Shown here piece by piece: positions 25,885-35,087 of a stretch of DNA of 64,000 nt. Position 1 is the first letter of the stretch. The number at the start of each line of letters is the position of its first letter. Location of the stretch: the NCBI GenBank assembly GCA_963746155.1, contig CAVVAB010000009.1, positions 372,001 to 436,000 on the forward strand, written 5' to 3'. The position numbers and the translations under genes were made by a program. Below the pieces are notes generated by a model, which did no database searches, was not told the origin of the DNA, and saw nothing but the letters and a program-made list of their open reading frames with translations. This DNA is from AC-32 sp963746155. GTDB taxonomy: Bacteria > Actinomycetota > Thermoleophilia > Gaiellales > Gaiellaceae.

Positions 25885-26240
25885 GCATCGGCTTCCTGCT
25901 TCCCCTCGTCCTGCTCTTCATCGTCCTCTGGATGTTCATGATCCGTCCGCAGCGCCAGCGGAAAGAGGCGCAGGCCCAGATGCAGGACAACCTCCGCGTC
26001 GGGGACGAGATCATCACCGCCGGCGGTCTCCACGCCAATGTCGTCTCGATCGAGGGCGAGGTGGTCGAGATCGAGCTCGCGCCCGAGACCGTGGCCCGGC
26101 TCGACAGGCGCGCGATCTCGGCCATCGTCCCGCGCGACGAGCCCGACGAGGAGGCCGAGCCGGAGGCCGAGGAAGAGCCGAAACAGAAGCCCGAGCCGGA
26201 GGAGGTAGCCGAGAAGCCGGTTTCCTCCGACGACGGCTAA
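25881..26240 (+). CDS. yajC: Preprotein translocase accessory subunit YajC
   Basis: A 119-residue protein with one N-terminal membrane helix (SIGFLLPLVLLFIVLWMFM), the family sequence IRPQRQRKEAQAQMQDNLRVGDEIITAGGLHANV and an acidic, Pro/Lys-rich tail. YajC associates with SecDF. GTG start overlaps the tgt stop (GTGA). Confidence 0.92.
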   Translation: MSIGFLLPLVLLFIVLWMFMIRPQRQRKEAQAQMQDNLRVGDEIITAGGLHANVVSIEGEVVEIELAPETVARLDRRAISAIVPRDEPDEEAEPEAEEEPKQKPEPEEVAEKPVSSDDG

Positions 26241-26258
26241 TCTTTCTCGGCTTTTCGC

Positions 26259-29073
26259 ATGTCGAATCGGCGTTCACACCTGATCCTGGTCGGCCTGATC
26301 CTGCTGGCGCTCGCCGGCGTGGCCGCGCTCGCGCGTGCCCGGCTCGCCGGTGCACAAGAAGCTGACGCTCGGCCTCGACCTCCAGGGCGGCCTCGAGGTC
26401 GTCCTCAAGGCGGTTCCGCCAAAGAAGCCACCAGCTGACCTCCAGCGACATGGACCGCTCGGTCTCGATCATGCGGAGCCGAATCGACAAGCTCGGAGTC
26501 GCCGAGCCCGAGATCCGCAAGCAGGGCAAGGACCAGATCGTGATCGAGCTTGCGGGCGTGCACGATCCGGCCAAGGCCGCCGGGATCATCGGCAAGACCG
26601 CGGAGCTGCAGTTCTACGACCTGGAGACCGAGCGTCACCGGGCCGTCGACCGACGGCAACGGCGCCGTGATCGCGAACCCGAGCCTCTACAACCTCCTCA
26701 ACCAGGTCCAGGACGACGCGAAGGTCGGCACGCCGAGCGCCTACTACCTCTTCAACCCGAAGAAGCAGGTCAAGGCCGGCCCGGAGGACACGCGCGAGAA
26801 GCTGCTCGACACCCCGAGGCTCCAGGGCAAGGTGCCCAAGGGCTGGACCGTGCTCGCGGTGCCGGAGCACATGACCGTGATCAACTGCCAGACAGCCACC
26901 GGTTGCCCCGGAGTACCCCAGACGGCTGCAGGCAAGTCGACGGTCTACTACCTGTTCAAGTACTACCCGGACCGGCCGATCAACCCGATCCCGGCCGCGA
27001 CCGGGCGCGACCTGAAGCTCTCGGCGATCAAGGCCGACATCAGCACGCAGGGCCAGGGAAACGTCGTGCAGCTCGGCTTCAACAGCGCCGGCAACAAGGC
27101 GTTCAAGAAGATCACGGGCGACGAGGCTAGCCGTGGCCAGTTGGCCGCGGACGCGGCCGGCCAGGGCGGCTCGAAGCGACCTCAGCGTCGATCACCAGCT
27201 TCGCGCAGCACTTCGCGATCGTGCTCGACGGCGAGCTGAAGTCGACGCCGTACATCGACTACAAGCAGAACCCGGGCGGGATCGACCCGACGAACGGCGG
27301 CGCCGAGGTGTCGAACATCGCGAGCTTCGGCGAGGCGAAGGACCTCGCGCTCGTGCTCCAGACCGGCGCGTTGCCCGTCAAGTTCGAGCAGATCGAGCGG
27401 ACCGACGTCTCGGCGACGCTCGGCAAGGACTCGCTCAAGGAGGCGAAGATCGCGGCGCTGATCGGCCTGCTGCTGGTCGCGGTCTTCCTGCTCGTCCTCT
27501 ACCGCTTCCTGGGCGTGGTCGCGGTGATCGGCCTCGCGATCTACGCGGCGCTGCTCTACGCGGCGATCCTGCTCTTCAACGTCACGCTGACCCTCCCGGG
27601 CTTCGCCGGGATCATCCTCACGATCGGCGTCGCGGCCGACGCGAACGTCGTCATCTTCGAGCGCATCAAGGAAGAGGTGCGGTCCGGGAAGTCCGTGCGC
27701 GCCGCGATCTCGGCCGGCTACGCGAAGGGCTTCCACACGATCATCGACGCGAACGTCGTGACCGTGATCACCGCGCTCGTCCTGTTCGCGGTCGCGACGG
27801 CGGGCGTCAAGGGCTTCGCGCTGATGCTGATGATCGGGACGGTGATCTCGCTGCTCACCGCGGTCGCGGCCACCCGCGCGATGCTCGGGCTGCTGGCCGG
27901 GTTCAGCTGGTTCGAGAACCCGCGCTTCATGGGCGCCCAGGGACAGCAGATCGGGCAGGTGGCTGCAGATCGACTTCATGGGGCGGCGCCGGACGTGGTT
28001 CGCGATCTCGGGCGCGGTCGTCCTGATCTCGATCGGCTCGCTCGCCGTGAAGGGCCTCAACTTCGGGATCGACTTCAAGGGCGGCACGCAGGTCACGTTC
28101 AAGACGCCCGCGCCGGTGTCGCTCGCGAAGGTGCGCAGCGACGCGAGCAAGTTCACGACCCAGCCGCCGGTCGTGCAGGGCCGCGGCAGGCTGTTCGGCG
28201 CCGACGGCTACCGGAACTTCCAGCTGCGGATGCGCTCGCTCACGGCGGAGGCAGACGAGCAACCTCTCGGACGACATCAACGCGCGGTTCGGCCAGGGCA
28301 AGCCGATCTCGTTCACGATCCAGACGGTCTCGTCGAGCTTCGGGCGTCAGATCGCGCGTGCGGCGATCACGGCGATCCTCTTCTCGCTCCTCCTGATCTT
28401 CCTCTACATCGCGATCCGGTTCGACTTCAAGTTCGCGTTGCCGGTGATGATCGCGCTCCTGCACGACATCCTGATCACGGTCGGGGTGTACTCGCTGACC
28501 GGGCGGGAGGTGACGAACGCGACGGTTGCGGCGGTGCTGACCGTGCTCGGCTACTCGATCTACGACACGATCATCATCTTCGACCGCATCCGCGAGAACG
28601 TGCCGCTGATGCGGCGCGCGCCGTTTGCGGCGATCGCGAACATCTCGCTCTGGGAGACGATCCGCCGCTCGCTGGCGACGACGTTCATCACCCTGCTGCC
28701 GATCGTCTCGCTGTACATCTTCGGCGGGGCGACGCTGAAGGACTTCGCCTTCGCGCTGATCGTCGGCATCGTCTCCGGCGCCTACTCGTCGATCTTCATC
28801 GCCGCGCCGCTCCTGACCACCTGGAAGGAGCGCGAGCCCGACTGGGCGCGCCGCAAGGCCCAGGCGGCGGAGCACGGGTTCGCGGAAGGGCCGGAGCCGG
28901 ACGGCGGAACGCCCGCGCCTCTCGGCCCGCAGCTTCCGGGCGGTGGGCCTGCCGCGGTCGAGCCCGGCCCGGTCGCGCTCGAGACGGCGGACGGCGGGTC
29001 GACCCCGGAACAGGCGCCCGCCGCCCGGCGAGGCCATGCCCCAGCCTTCGGGCTCCGCCCAGGCGAAGCGTGA
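26259..29073 (+). CDS. secDF: Protein translocase subunit SecDF, fused (about six frameshifts)
   Basis: SecD and SecF use the proton gradient to complete Sec-dependent export. Start MSNRRSHLILVGLILLALAG, then LGLDLQGGLEVVLKAV (SecD D1 motif), the periplasmic P1 region (IMRSRIDKLGVAEPEI), five SecD helices with GVAADANVVIFERIKEEV, then without any stop WLQIDFMGRRRTWFAI, the SecF start, GLNFGIDFKGGTQVTF and SecF helices with VLGYSIYDTIIIFDRIREN. The SecD-SecF junction is continuous if one G is removed near 27955, giving one ~935-residue polypeptide. Other breaks are near 26335, 26440, 26640, 27175 and 28255. The tail is Pro/Gly/Glu-rich. Confidence 0.88.
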
Positions 29074-29462
29074 GCGGCGGCGCCAGCGCCGAAGCTCGAG
29101 ACCTCATGGCCGAGCGCGCTGACACCTTCCGGGAGCTCGCCGAGAAGCTCATCCTCGCCGGGGTCGGCGCCGTCGCGCTGACGGCCGAGCGGGCGGACGC
29201 CCTCACCGAGGAGCTGTCCGCGCGCGGCACGCTCGGGCGAGAGGAAGCGCGCTCCCTCGTCGACGAGCTGATCGGCCGCTGGCGCAACGAGAGCATCCGG
29301 CTGAGCGAGCGGACGGGCAGCGGGCTGGCCGGGCTCTTCCACGAGGTCGGCCTCGTGACGCGGAACGAGTTCGAGGAGCTCGAGCTCCGGATCGCCCAGC
29401 TCGAGCACCGGCTGCGGCTCGTCGAGCAGACGGCTGACGAGAACATCACCACCCGCGCGTAG
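29070..29462 (+). CDS. Phasin-like coiled-coil protein
   Basis: A 130-residue helical protein: DTFRELAEKLILAGVGAVALTAERADALTEELS, then a coiled coil (FEELELRIAQLEHRLRLVEQ). The layout resembles phasin-type or poly(hydroxyalkanoate) granule/membrane-associated helical proteins, but the identity is not secure. GTG at 29070 overlaps the secDF stop by GTGA; an ATG at 29106 (MAERADTFRELAEK) is the alternative start. Confidence 0.6.
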   Translation: MSGGASAEARDLMAERADTFRELAEKLILAGVGAVALTAERADALTEELSARGTLGREEARSLVDELIGRWRNESIRLSERTGSGLAGLFHEVGLVTRNEFEELELRIAQLEHRLRLVEQTADENITTRA

Positions 29463-29463
29463 C

Positions 29464-30212
29464 GTGGGACCGCTCACGAGGCTCGGTCCCGAAGCTGTGG
29501 GGCGAGGACGCGGAGGCGGCATACGCGTTCTGCCGGCGCCTCGATCGTCCCGCCGACGCTCTTGCTGGCACCTGCGGCGGGCTACGGGGTCGAGCACCTC
29601 CCGCCGACGGCGGCGCGGTGATCGCAGCCAACCATTTCTCCGGGATCGACCACCCGCTGATCGGCTGCGTTCTGCCCGCGACAGGTCAGGTTCCTGGCGA
29701 AGGCGGAGCTGCTCGAGATCCCGGTTCTGGGCGAAGTCCTGCAGCTGGCTTGGCGTGTTCCCCGTGCGGCGCGGCGAGGGCGACCGAGACGCGCTTCGCC
29801 GCGCGCGCCAGCTCGTGCGCGACGGGCACCTCGTGTGCGTCCACGTCGAAGGGCACGAGACAGCGCTTCGGCTACCCGGGGCCGGTGCACCCGGGCGGCC
29901 TGATGATCGCGCTGCAGGAGGGCGCGCCGATCGTCCCGTGCGCGCTCGACACGTTCCGCTGGTCGCCGGCGAACCGCCGCCCCTGCGCGGTCGTCTGGGG
30001 CGAGCCGATCGACCTCTCCGGGCTTGCCGCGGAACCGAAAGGGCTATGCCGAGGCCGCCGAGATCGTCCGCGCGGAGCTGGTCCGCCTCTGGCGCCAGGC
30101 GGCCGAAGCCTGCGCGGCCGGGTTACCGCCCGAGCTCCCGGACGGCACTAGGCGGCACGGCGCCTTCACCGGCTGGAGCCGCAGCGGCTCGGGCCCCAGG
30201 CCGCCTCCCTAG
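29464..30212 (+). CDS. 1-acyl-glycerol-3-phosphate acyltransferase PlsC-like (at least five frameshifts)
   Basis: Acyltransferase of phospholipid synthesis. The motifs are intact when the frames are joined: YGVEHLPP, ANHFSGIDHPLIG (H-x4-D catalytic motif), FLAKAELLEIPVLGEVL, VPVRRGEGDRDALRRA and VHVEGTRQRFG (the EGTR motif), then GEPIDLSG and YAEAAEIVRAELVRLWRQA. Breaks are scattered over the whole length, so the exact N terminus (GTG at 29464 is the first option) is uncertain. It could be a real decaying gene but the same kind of breaks occur in essential genes here. Confidence 0.7.
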
Positions 30213-30312
30213 ACGGTCGTGAGCGCGATCTCGCTGCATCCGCGCGACCGTACTCTCGTGGAGCGCGATGGGCAACGGCGGCTCCAGACCGCTCGCGTGT
30301 CAGACTGATCGG

Positions 30313-31981
30313 GTGGCGAAGACGGCCACCCGCAACCTCGGGCGGGTCTCGGAGATCGCGCAGGTCGCGGTCAAGCATGGGTTCGGGTACTTCTTCGAGA
30401 CCCACCGCCTGACCGACCTGATCCCGGGCCGCATGAAGCGCTCCGACACGGAGGGCACTCCGTCCGAGCGCGGCCAGCACCTGCGCGAGATGCTCGACGA
30501 GCTCGGCCCGACGTTCGTCAAGTTCGGGCAGCTGCTCTCGACCCGCCCCGACGTCGTCCCGCCGGACATCGTCGCCGAGCTCCAGGGCCTCCAGGACGAC
30601 GTCCGCCCGTTCCCGTTCGAGGAGGTGGAGCGGACGATCAAGGAGGAGCTCGAGCTCTCGATCGAGCAGCTCTTCACCGAATTCGACGAGGTCCCGATCG
30701 CAGCCGCCTCGATCGGCCAGGTGCACCGGGCGACGCTGCCGAACGGTGACCGCGTCGCCGTGAAGGTTCAGCGGCCCGAACGCGCCGCGCCAGATCGAGG
30801 CCGACCTCGCGCTCCTCTACCAGGCCGCGCGGATCGCCCAGGAGCGCGTGCGGTCACTCGACTTCATCGACGCCCACCAGCTCGTCGACGAGTTCGCTCG
30901 CTCGATCCGCCAGGAGCTCGACTACCGGCTCGAGGCGAGGAACGCCGAAGCCTTCCACCACCGCTTCGCGGGGCATCCGCACGTGCGCATCCCGCGCGTC
31001 TACTGGAGCTACACGCGCTCGCGGGTGCTGACGCTGGAGCTGCTCGAGGGGTTCCAGCTGCGCGACCTGCCGCTCGACGTGTGGTCGCTCGAGGAGCGGC
31101 GCCGGCTCGCGTACCTGATGACGGACACGTGGATGACGATGATCTTCCGGCACGGGTTCTTCCACGCCGACCCGCATCCCGCGAACATCTTCGTGCTCGA
31201 GGACGGCGCGGTGATCGGGCTCGTCGACTTCGGCCAGACCGGCGAGCTCTCGGACGACGACATGTCCAAGCTGACGCGGCTGTTCATCGACGCCGCGAAC
31301 GAGCAGATCGAGCAGCTCCCGCGCCGCCTCGGCGAGCTCGGCGTCCGCTACCCGAAGGAGCGCGAGGAGGAGTTCGTCGCGGAGCTGCGCGAGCTCTACT
31401 ACCGCTACTACGGCGCCAGCCTCGCCGAGATCGACCCGCTTCAGGTCATCCGCGAGGCGTTCCAGCTCATCTACCGGATGAACCTCCGCCTGCCCACGCG
31501 CTTCGTGATGCTCGACAAGGCGATCGCGACGCTCGGCTCCGTCGGGATCGACCTCTACCCGGACTTCAACGTGTTCGAGGTGGCGAAGCCGTACGCGCGG
31601 GACCTGATGGTCGAGCGCTACACGCCGGGCCGCGTCTTGAAGCGCGCGCGGACGGAGGGCATCGAGCTCGCGCGGATAGCGCGCGCGATGCCGCACCAAC
31701 TCCATGACGTCCTCGAGGAGCTCCGCGACGGCCAGATCGAGGTTGGCTTCGTGCACAAGGGGCTCGACGACTTCGGTCGCAAACTCGACGTCGCGATCAA
31801 CCGGCTCGTGGTCGCGCTGATCGTGGTCGGCGGGTTGATCGGGTCGAGCCTGATCGGGATCTTCTCGAAGGCGGGCCCGCAGATCGCCGGGGTGAACTTC
31901 CTCTCGTTCTTCGGCTTCGTGCTCTCGGGGTTCCTCGCGCTCTGGCTCCTGTGGGCCGTGTTCCGCTCCGGACGGCTGTAG
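30313..31981 (+). CDS. ABC1/AarF/UbiB-family atypical kinase (one frameshift)
   Basis: Starts at GTG 30313 (VAKTATRNLGRVSEIAQVAVKHG). UbiB-family hallmarks: LGPTFVKFGQLLSTRPDVVPPDI (KxGQ motif), AAASIGQVHRA, VAVKVQRP (catalytic Lys), HADPHPANIFVL (catalytic loop) and VDFGQTGEL (metal-binding Asp). Two C-terminal membrane helices (VVALIVVGGLIGSSLIG; SFFGFVLSGFLALWLLW). One frame break near 30785. Family members are ATPase/kinase-like proteins supporting isoprenoid-quinone and lipid metabolism. About 555 residues, standard length. Confidence 0.88.
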
Positions 31982-32050
31982 AAACCTCGGCGCAGATTCG
32001 TGCGAAAGGACATCTGGCGGCGGCGCTGACCCGTGGGTAGCGTCGGCTGC

Positions 32051-32770
32051 ATGTCGCGGGCACTGCTCCTCGCCGAGTGTGAGCCGGGAACGAGAGAGTT
32101 TCTGGAGCGGCATCTGGCGAGCGAGGGCTTCGAGGTGCTCGGCGCGGAGGCGCAGCGGCAGGCTCTCGAGCTGGCCGAGCGGGTGCGGCCGGACCTCGTG
32201 CTGGCAGGCGGCCTGGAGGATGCGTCCGGGCCTGACGTCTGCCGGTGCCTGCGCGAGGGCCTGCCGGGCCGGTCGTGGGACCGGAACGTGCCGGTGATCG
32301 TCCTCGGCGAGGCCCGTGCGGACGCGGTCGACCGCGTGCACGCCTTCGAGCGCGGCTGCGACGACTTCGTGCCGCGGCCGTTCCACTACGAGGAGCTCGT
32401 CGCCAGGATCCACGCCGTCCTGCGGCGAGCGCATCCTGCCGAGCTCGAGCGGCTGGCTGCGGGACCGCTTGCGATCGACCGGGGCACGCGGCGCGTGACG
32501 GTTCACGGCCTTCCCGTGGCGCTGGCCGCGAAGGAGTTCGAGCTGCTCGTGAAGCTCGCGACCGAGCCGATGCGCGTGTTCACGAAGGAGGAGCTGCTGC
32601 GAGAGGTCTGGGGATTCGTGGCGCTCGGGCGTACGAGGACTCTCGATTCGCACGCGTCGCGGCTGCGGCGGAAGCTCGCGCTCGCCGGAGCGGAGGGATG
32701 CGTCGTGAACGTCTGGGGCGTCGGCTACCGGCTGCTCGCCGGCGAGGAGGTGGTTCCGCACAGCGCCTGA
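32051..32770 (+). CDS. Atypical OmpR-family regulator with degenerate receiver
   Basis: A 239-residue protein with a receiver-like N domain and a winged-helix output domain (FELLVKLATEPMRVFTKEELLREVWGF; TRTLDSHASRLRRKLA; VNVWGVGYRLLAGEE). The receiver lacks its chemistry: the acidic pair is replaced (LLLAECEPG), the phospho-acceptor position is Gly (VLAGGLEDASG, G53) and the conserved Lys is Arg (DDFVPRPFHYEEL). It therefore cannot be phosphorylated in the usual way and is probably constitutive or ligand-controlled. No kinase is adjacent. ATG 32051 is preferred over the GTG at 32033. Confidence 0.85.
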   Translation: MSRALLLAECEPGTREFLERHLASEGFEVLGAEAQRQALELAERVRPDLVLAGGLEDASGPDVCRCLREGLPGRSWDRNVPVIVLGEARADAVDRVHAFERGCDDFVPRPFHYEELVARIHAVLRRAHPAELERLAAGPLAIDRGTRRVTVHGLPVALAAKEFELLVKLATEPMRVFTKEELLREVWGFVALGRTRTLDSHASRLRRKLALAGAEGCVVNVWGVGYRLLAGEEVVPHSA

Positions 32771-32794
32771 GTTCCAGCCTGTACGCTCGCGCGC

Positions 32795-33016
32795 GTGGAC
32801 GACGTTGTTCGCGTCACGACGGTTCCGGGAGAGCCCGAGGCAGAGGCGCTCTGCGGGCTGCTCCGCAGCGAAGGCATCGAGTGCGCTCATCGCCCGACGT
32901 TGGAAGCGGACTCGGCGTTCGAGGGGATCGGCGGCGACGGCGGCCAGCGCGAGATCCTCGTCCACCGCGACGACCTCGAGCGGGCGCGCGAGCTGCTCGC
33001 GCCCGCCGAGTCCTGA
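32795..33016 (+). CDS. DUF2007-family small protein
   Basis: A 73-residue protein starting at GTG (VDDVVRVTTVPGEPEAEALCGLLRSEGIECAHRP) and ending HRDDLERARELLAPAES, the pattern of the DUF2007 'putative signal-transducing' domain. Role unknown. It sits 24 bp after the atypical regulator and ends in front of a strong hairpin. Confidence 0.75.
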   Translation: MDDVVRVTTVPGEPEAEALCGLLRSEGIECAHRPTLEADSAFEGIGGDGGQREILVHRDDLERARELLAPAES

Positions 33017-33024
33017 GCCGCGCT

Positions 33025-33047
33025 GGTCGAGGCCGCAGGCCTCGACC
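33025..33047. terminator. GGTCGAGGCC-gca-GGCCTCGACC hairpin
   Basis: A perfect 10-bp stem with 3-base loop lies 8 bp after the DUF2007 stop and between convergent genes; a likely bidirectional terminator. It is the strongest hairpin seen in the window. Confidence 0.7.
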
Positions 33048-34086
33048 GAGTAGACGACGCCGGTCGTCCAGTCGCCGACGAGGATCGCGCCGCCCGGAGC
33101 TGCGGGCGACCGGAAGCGGGTTGCTCATTCCGGCTCAGGAAGGTCGTGGGCGTCCCCGCGTAGCCGCTGCCGACGCGCTTCAGGCGGACGCGGACGACCT
33201 TGCCGGTCTGCCACTCGGCGACGAACGCCGAGCCGCGCTGCGAGCGCGACGCCGCCCGCTGCCGCGTGCCGTCGAGCACTGCGACCGGTTCGGGGACTCC
33301 GGCGCAGGCAGAGCCGCCCTGCCCGTAGCACGCGGGGAAGCCCCAGTCCTGGCCGCGCCTCGACGAGCGCGAGCCAGTCGCCGGGGGTGCGCGCGCCGAG
33401 GTCGTCGCGCTGGTTCATCGTGGCGAGCACCGCGCTCGTGCCGGGAACGAGTGCCAGGCCGTACGCGGCCCGGATGTGCCTCGCGAAGATCCGAAGGTCC
33501 GAGCCGTCCGGACGGAAGGAGACGATCGCCGCCGCCCACTTCGAGTGGCGCACGCAGTGGTCGCAGGTCGTCGAGACGCTCATCAGGAGCCGGCCGCCCG
33601 ACGTTGCCACGATGGCGTTGTTCGACGCACCTGCGACCGGCCCGCGCAGGATCGTCCGCCGCGTCGTGAAGCGCGTGCCGTGCAGCCCGCCGAACGCGGT
33701 CACGCGGCCGATCGAGGCGACGTAGAGGCGGCCGCGGTACCACGTCAGGCCCAGCGGTCCGTCCACGCGCGCGACCCTGACGGGACGCGCGCCGCGCGTG
33801 CCACCACGTAGACGCCGTCGGACCGGTGGTCGGCTGCCGCGGAAGTCGTGACCCACAGGCGCCCCTCGCCGTCGAACGCGAACGCCGAGGCGTGCTTCAG
33901 GCCAGTCGCGAAGACGCTCGCCCTCCAGCCATCGGGGCCGCGCAGGCCGGCGCCGATCGGTATGAGCCCGCTGCTCCGCGTGCCGCCACATCCGGTCAGG
34001 AGCCCGGCGACGAGGAACGGCACGAGAAAGCGCGGCCGCAGCGCCCGGGCGCCACGCCGCGCTCTCCGCCTGGCTGGAACCGTCAC
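33048..34086 (-). CDS. Lipoprotein, PQQ-dependent sugar (glucose/sorbosone) dehydrogenase-like (several frameshifts)
   Basis: The GTG at 34084-34086 overlaps the stop of the upstream small gene and gives a lipoprotein signal (RPRFLVPFLVAGLLTGC, lipobox LTGC). The body is a beta-propeller: GWRASVFATGLKHASAFAFDGEGRLWVTTS, GPLGLTWYRGRLYVASIGRV, AYGLALVPGTSAVLATMNQRDDLG, GSAFVAEWQTGKVVRVRLK, GAILVGDWTTGVVYSV. This matches the sorbosone dehydrogenase family. Frame breaks are near 33790, 33370 and 33125, and no stop codon exists in any frame before the hairpin, so the 3' end is approximate. Whether PQQ is bound is not shown. Confidence 0.65.
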
Positions 34087-34271
34087 ATGTTCGGACAGTT
34101 GCCTGACTGGTTCTGCTTGTTCTGGGACTGGCTCTGCGACTGGCTCTTGCTCGACGAGTTGCCCGAGGACGACTTGCCGCTCGCAGCGTTCGCGATCGCG
34201 GCGCCGCCTCCGACCATGACGCCGAGTGCCATCACCGTCGCAAGGCCCATCCGGAGATGCTTGCTCCTCAT
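34083..34271 (-). CDS. Small secreted Ser/Gln/Asn-rich peptide
   Basis: A 62-residue product: signal peptide MRSKHLRMGLATVMALGVMVG ending ...ANA, then a low-complexity tail (ASGKSSSGNSSSKSQSQSQS) and a final NCPNM. The mature part of about 32 residues has SQ repeats and a single cysteine. It has by far the best Shine-Dalgarno sequence in the window, suggesting high expression. I do not recognise a family. Upstream of and coupled to the propeller lipoprotein gene. Confidence 0.65.
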   Translation of the reverse strand: MRSKHLRMGLATVMALGVMVGGGAAIANAASGKSSSGNSSSKSQSQSQSQNKQNQSGNCPNM

Positions 34272-34272
34272 A

Positions 34273-34285
34273 GATCACCTCCTTT
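34273..34285 (-). promoter_or_regulatory. Near-perfect Shine-Dalgarno for the secreted peptide
   Basis: Read on the minus strand AAAGGAGGTGATC precedes the ATG, with AGGAGG six bases from it. It matches the full anti-SD of 16S rRNA, unlike the weak sites of the other genes, and fixes the start at 34269-34271. Confidence 0.8.
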
Positions 34286-34360
34286 CGCTCTGGTTGCTCA
34301 TCGCTGCACCGAGTCAACCCGGCGCGACTAAGAGCAGCCTGGGAGGGGCCTAAGAATCGA

Positions 34361-35071
34361 TTAGTAGCCGCGGATCTGCGCGCCGGTGCCGATCACGATC
34401 AGCGGCAAGCCGGCGGGTCGCAGCCAGCGCAGCGTCCGCACGAGCTGCGAGAGCGACAGGCTCACGCAGCCGAGGGTGGGCCGGCCGGTGCTCGCGTGGA
34501 GGAAGATCCCCGACCCGCGACCGGGGACGATCGGGTTGCTGTTGTAGGCGATCACGGCGAAGTGGCGGTACGCGGTGGGCGAGCGGGAGAGATCCTCGCT
34601 CGTCGTCCTGAACGGCGGCTGCGCGCCGCAGCGAACGTGGCGGAAGCGGTTGTACGAGGGCGACCTCGGGTCCTCGACCCACCAGTCGCCGCAGACCACG
34701 CGGTGGTACGGGTAGTGGACTCCCGGGTTCGGAGCGACCCCGTACATCACGCGCCCGAAGCCGAACGCGCCGGCCGGGGTCGTCCGGTCACCCTCGCGCT
34801 TGCCCTCGGAGACCCCGCGCTGTCCGACCCACGCCCACCAGGGCCCGGCCACTGCGCGCCAGCACTCACCGGACTTGCGCCAGAGCCGGAGCGTCCCGTG
34901 CGTCGCGCGGCGGCTGCGTGTGACCACGGTGACCAGCTGTGTCGCGGAGCCCGTCGAGGCGAGCTGGTTGGCGAGCGTCGCAGGGCACGCGGCTGCGCCG
35001 GCTCGACCTCCGGATGCCGAGGCGCCCACGGCGGCGAGGGCGAGCACGACGAGAAGGGCGGCGCATCTCAT
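34361..35071 (-). CDS. L,D-transpeptidase family protein (YkuD domain)
   Basis: A 236-residue exported protein with signal peptide MRCAALLVVLALAAVGASAS. The YkuD active-site motif is clear: H192 and C202 in IFLHASTGRPTLGCVSLS. Such enzymes form 3-3 cross-links in peptidoglycan or attach proteins to it. Upstream parts (GDRTTPAGAFGFGRVMYGV) are typical of the subfamily. Divergent from an M15 peptidase, so two wall-modifying enzymes share one ~16-bp intergenic region. Confidence 0.85.
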   Translation of the reverse strand: MRCAALLVVLALAAVGASASGGRAGAAACPATLANQLASTGSATQLVTVVTRSRRATHGTLRLWRKSGECWRAVAGPWWAWVGQRGVSEGKREGDRTTPAGAFGFGRVMYGVAPNPGVHYPYHRVVCGDWWVEDPRSPSYNRFRHVRCGAQPPFRTTSEDLSRSPTAYRHFAVIAYNSNPIVPGRGSGIFLHASTGRPTLGCVSLSLSQLVRTLRWLRPAGLPLIVIGTGAQIRGY

Positions 35072-35087
35072 CGGTCCTGCACACTAC

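Noticed and set aside
26259..29073. Programmed ribosomal frameshifting as explanation for the breaks in secDF and other genes
   Set aside because: Breaks occur in many unrelated genes in both directions without slippery heptamers or downstream structures at consistent distance; sequence error is simpler.
27978..29462. Apparent fusion of SecF with the phasin-like protein in one frame
   Set aside because: The frame leaves the SecF sequence near 28255 and reads out-of-frame Arg-rich sequence until it enters the downstream gene, which has its own GTG overlapping the secDF stop.
30854..32965. A 703-codon open frame on the minus strand opposite the ABC1 kinase and atypical regulator
   Set aside because: Composition is typical of antisense reading of GC-rich genes (Arg/Glu/Leu/Val strings, no domain), and the plus-strand genes carry clear family motifs.
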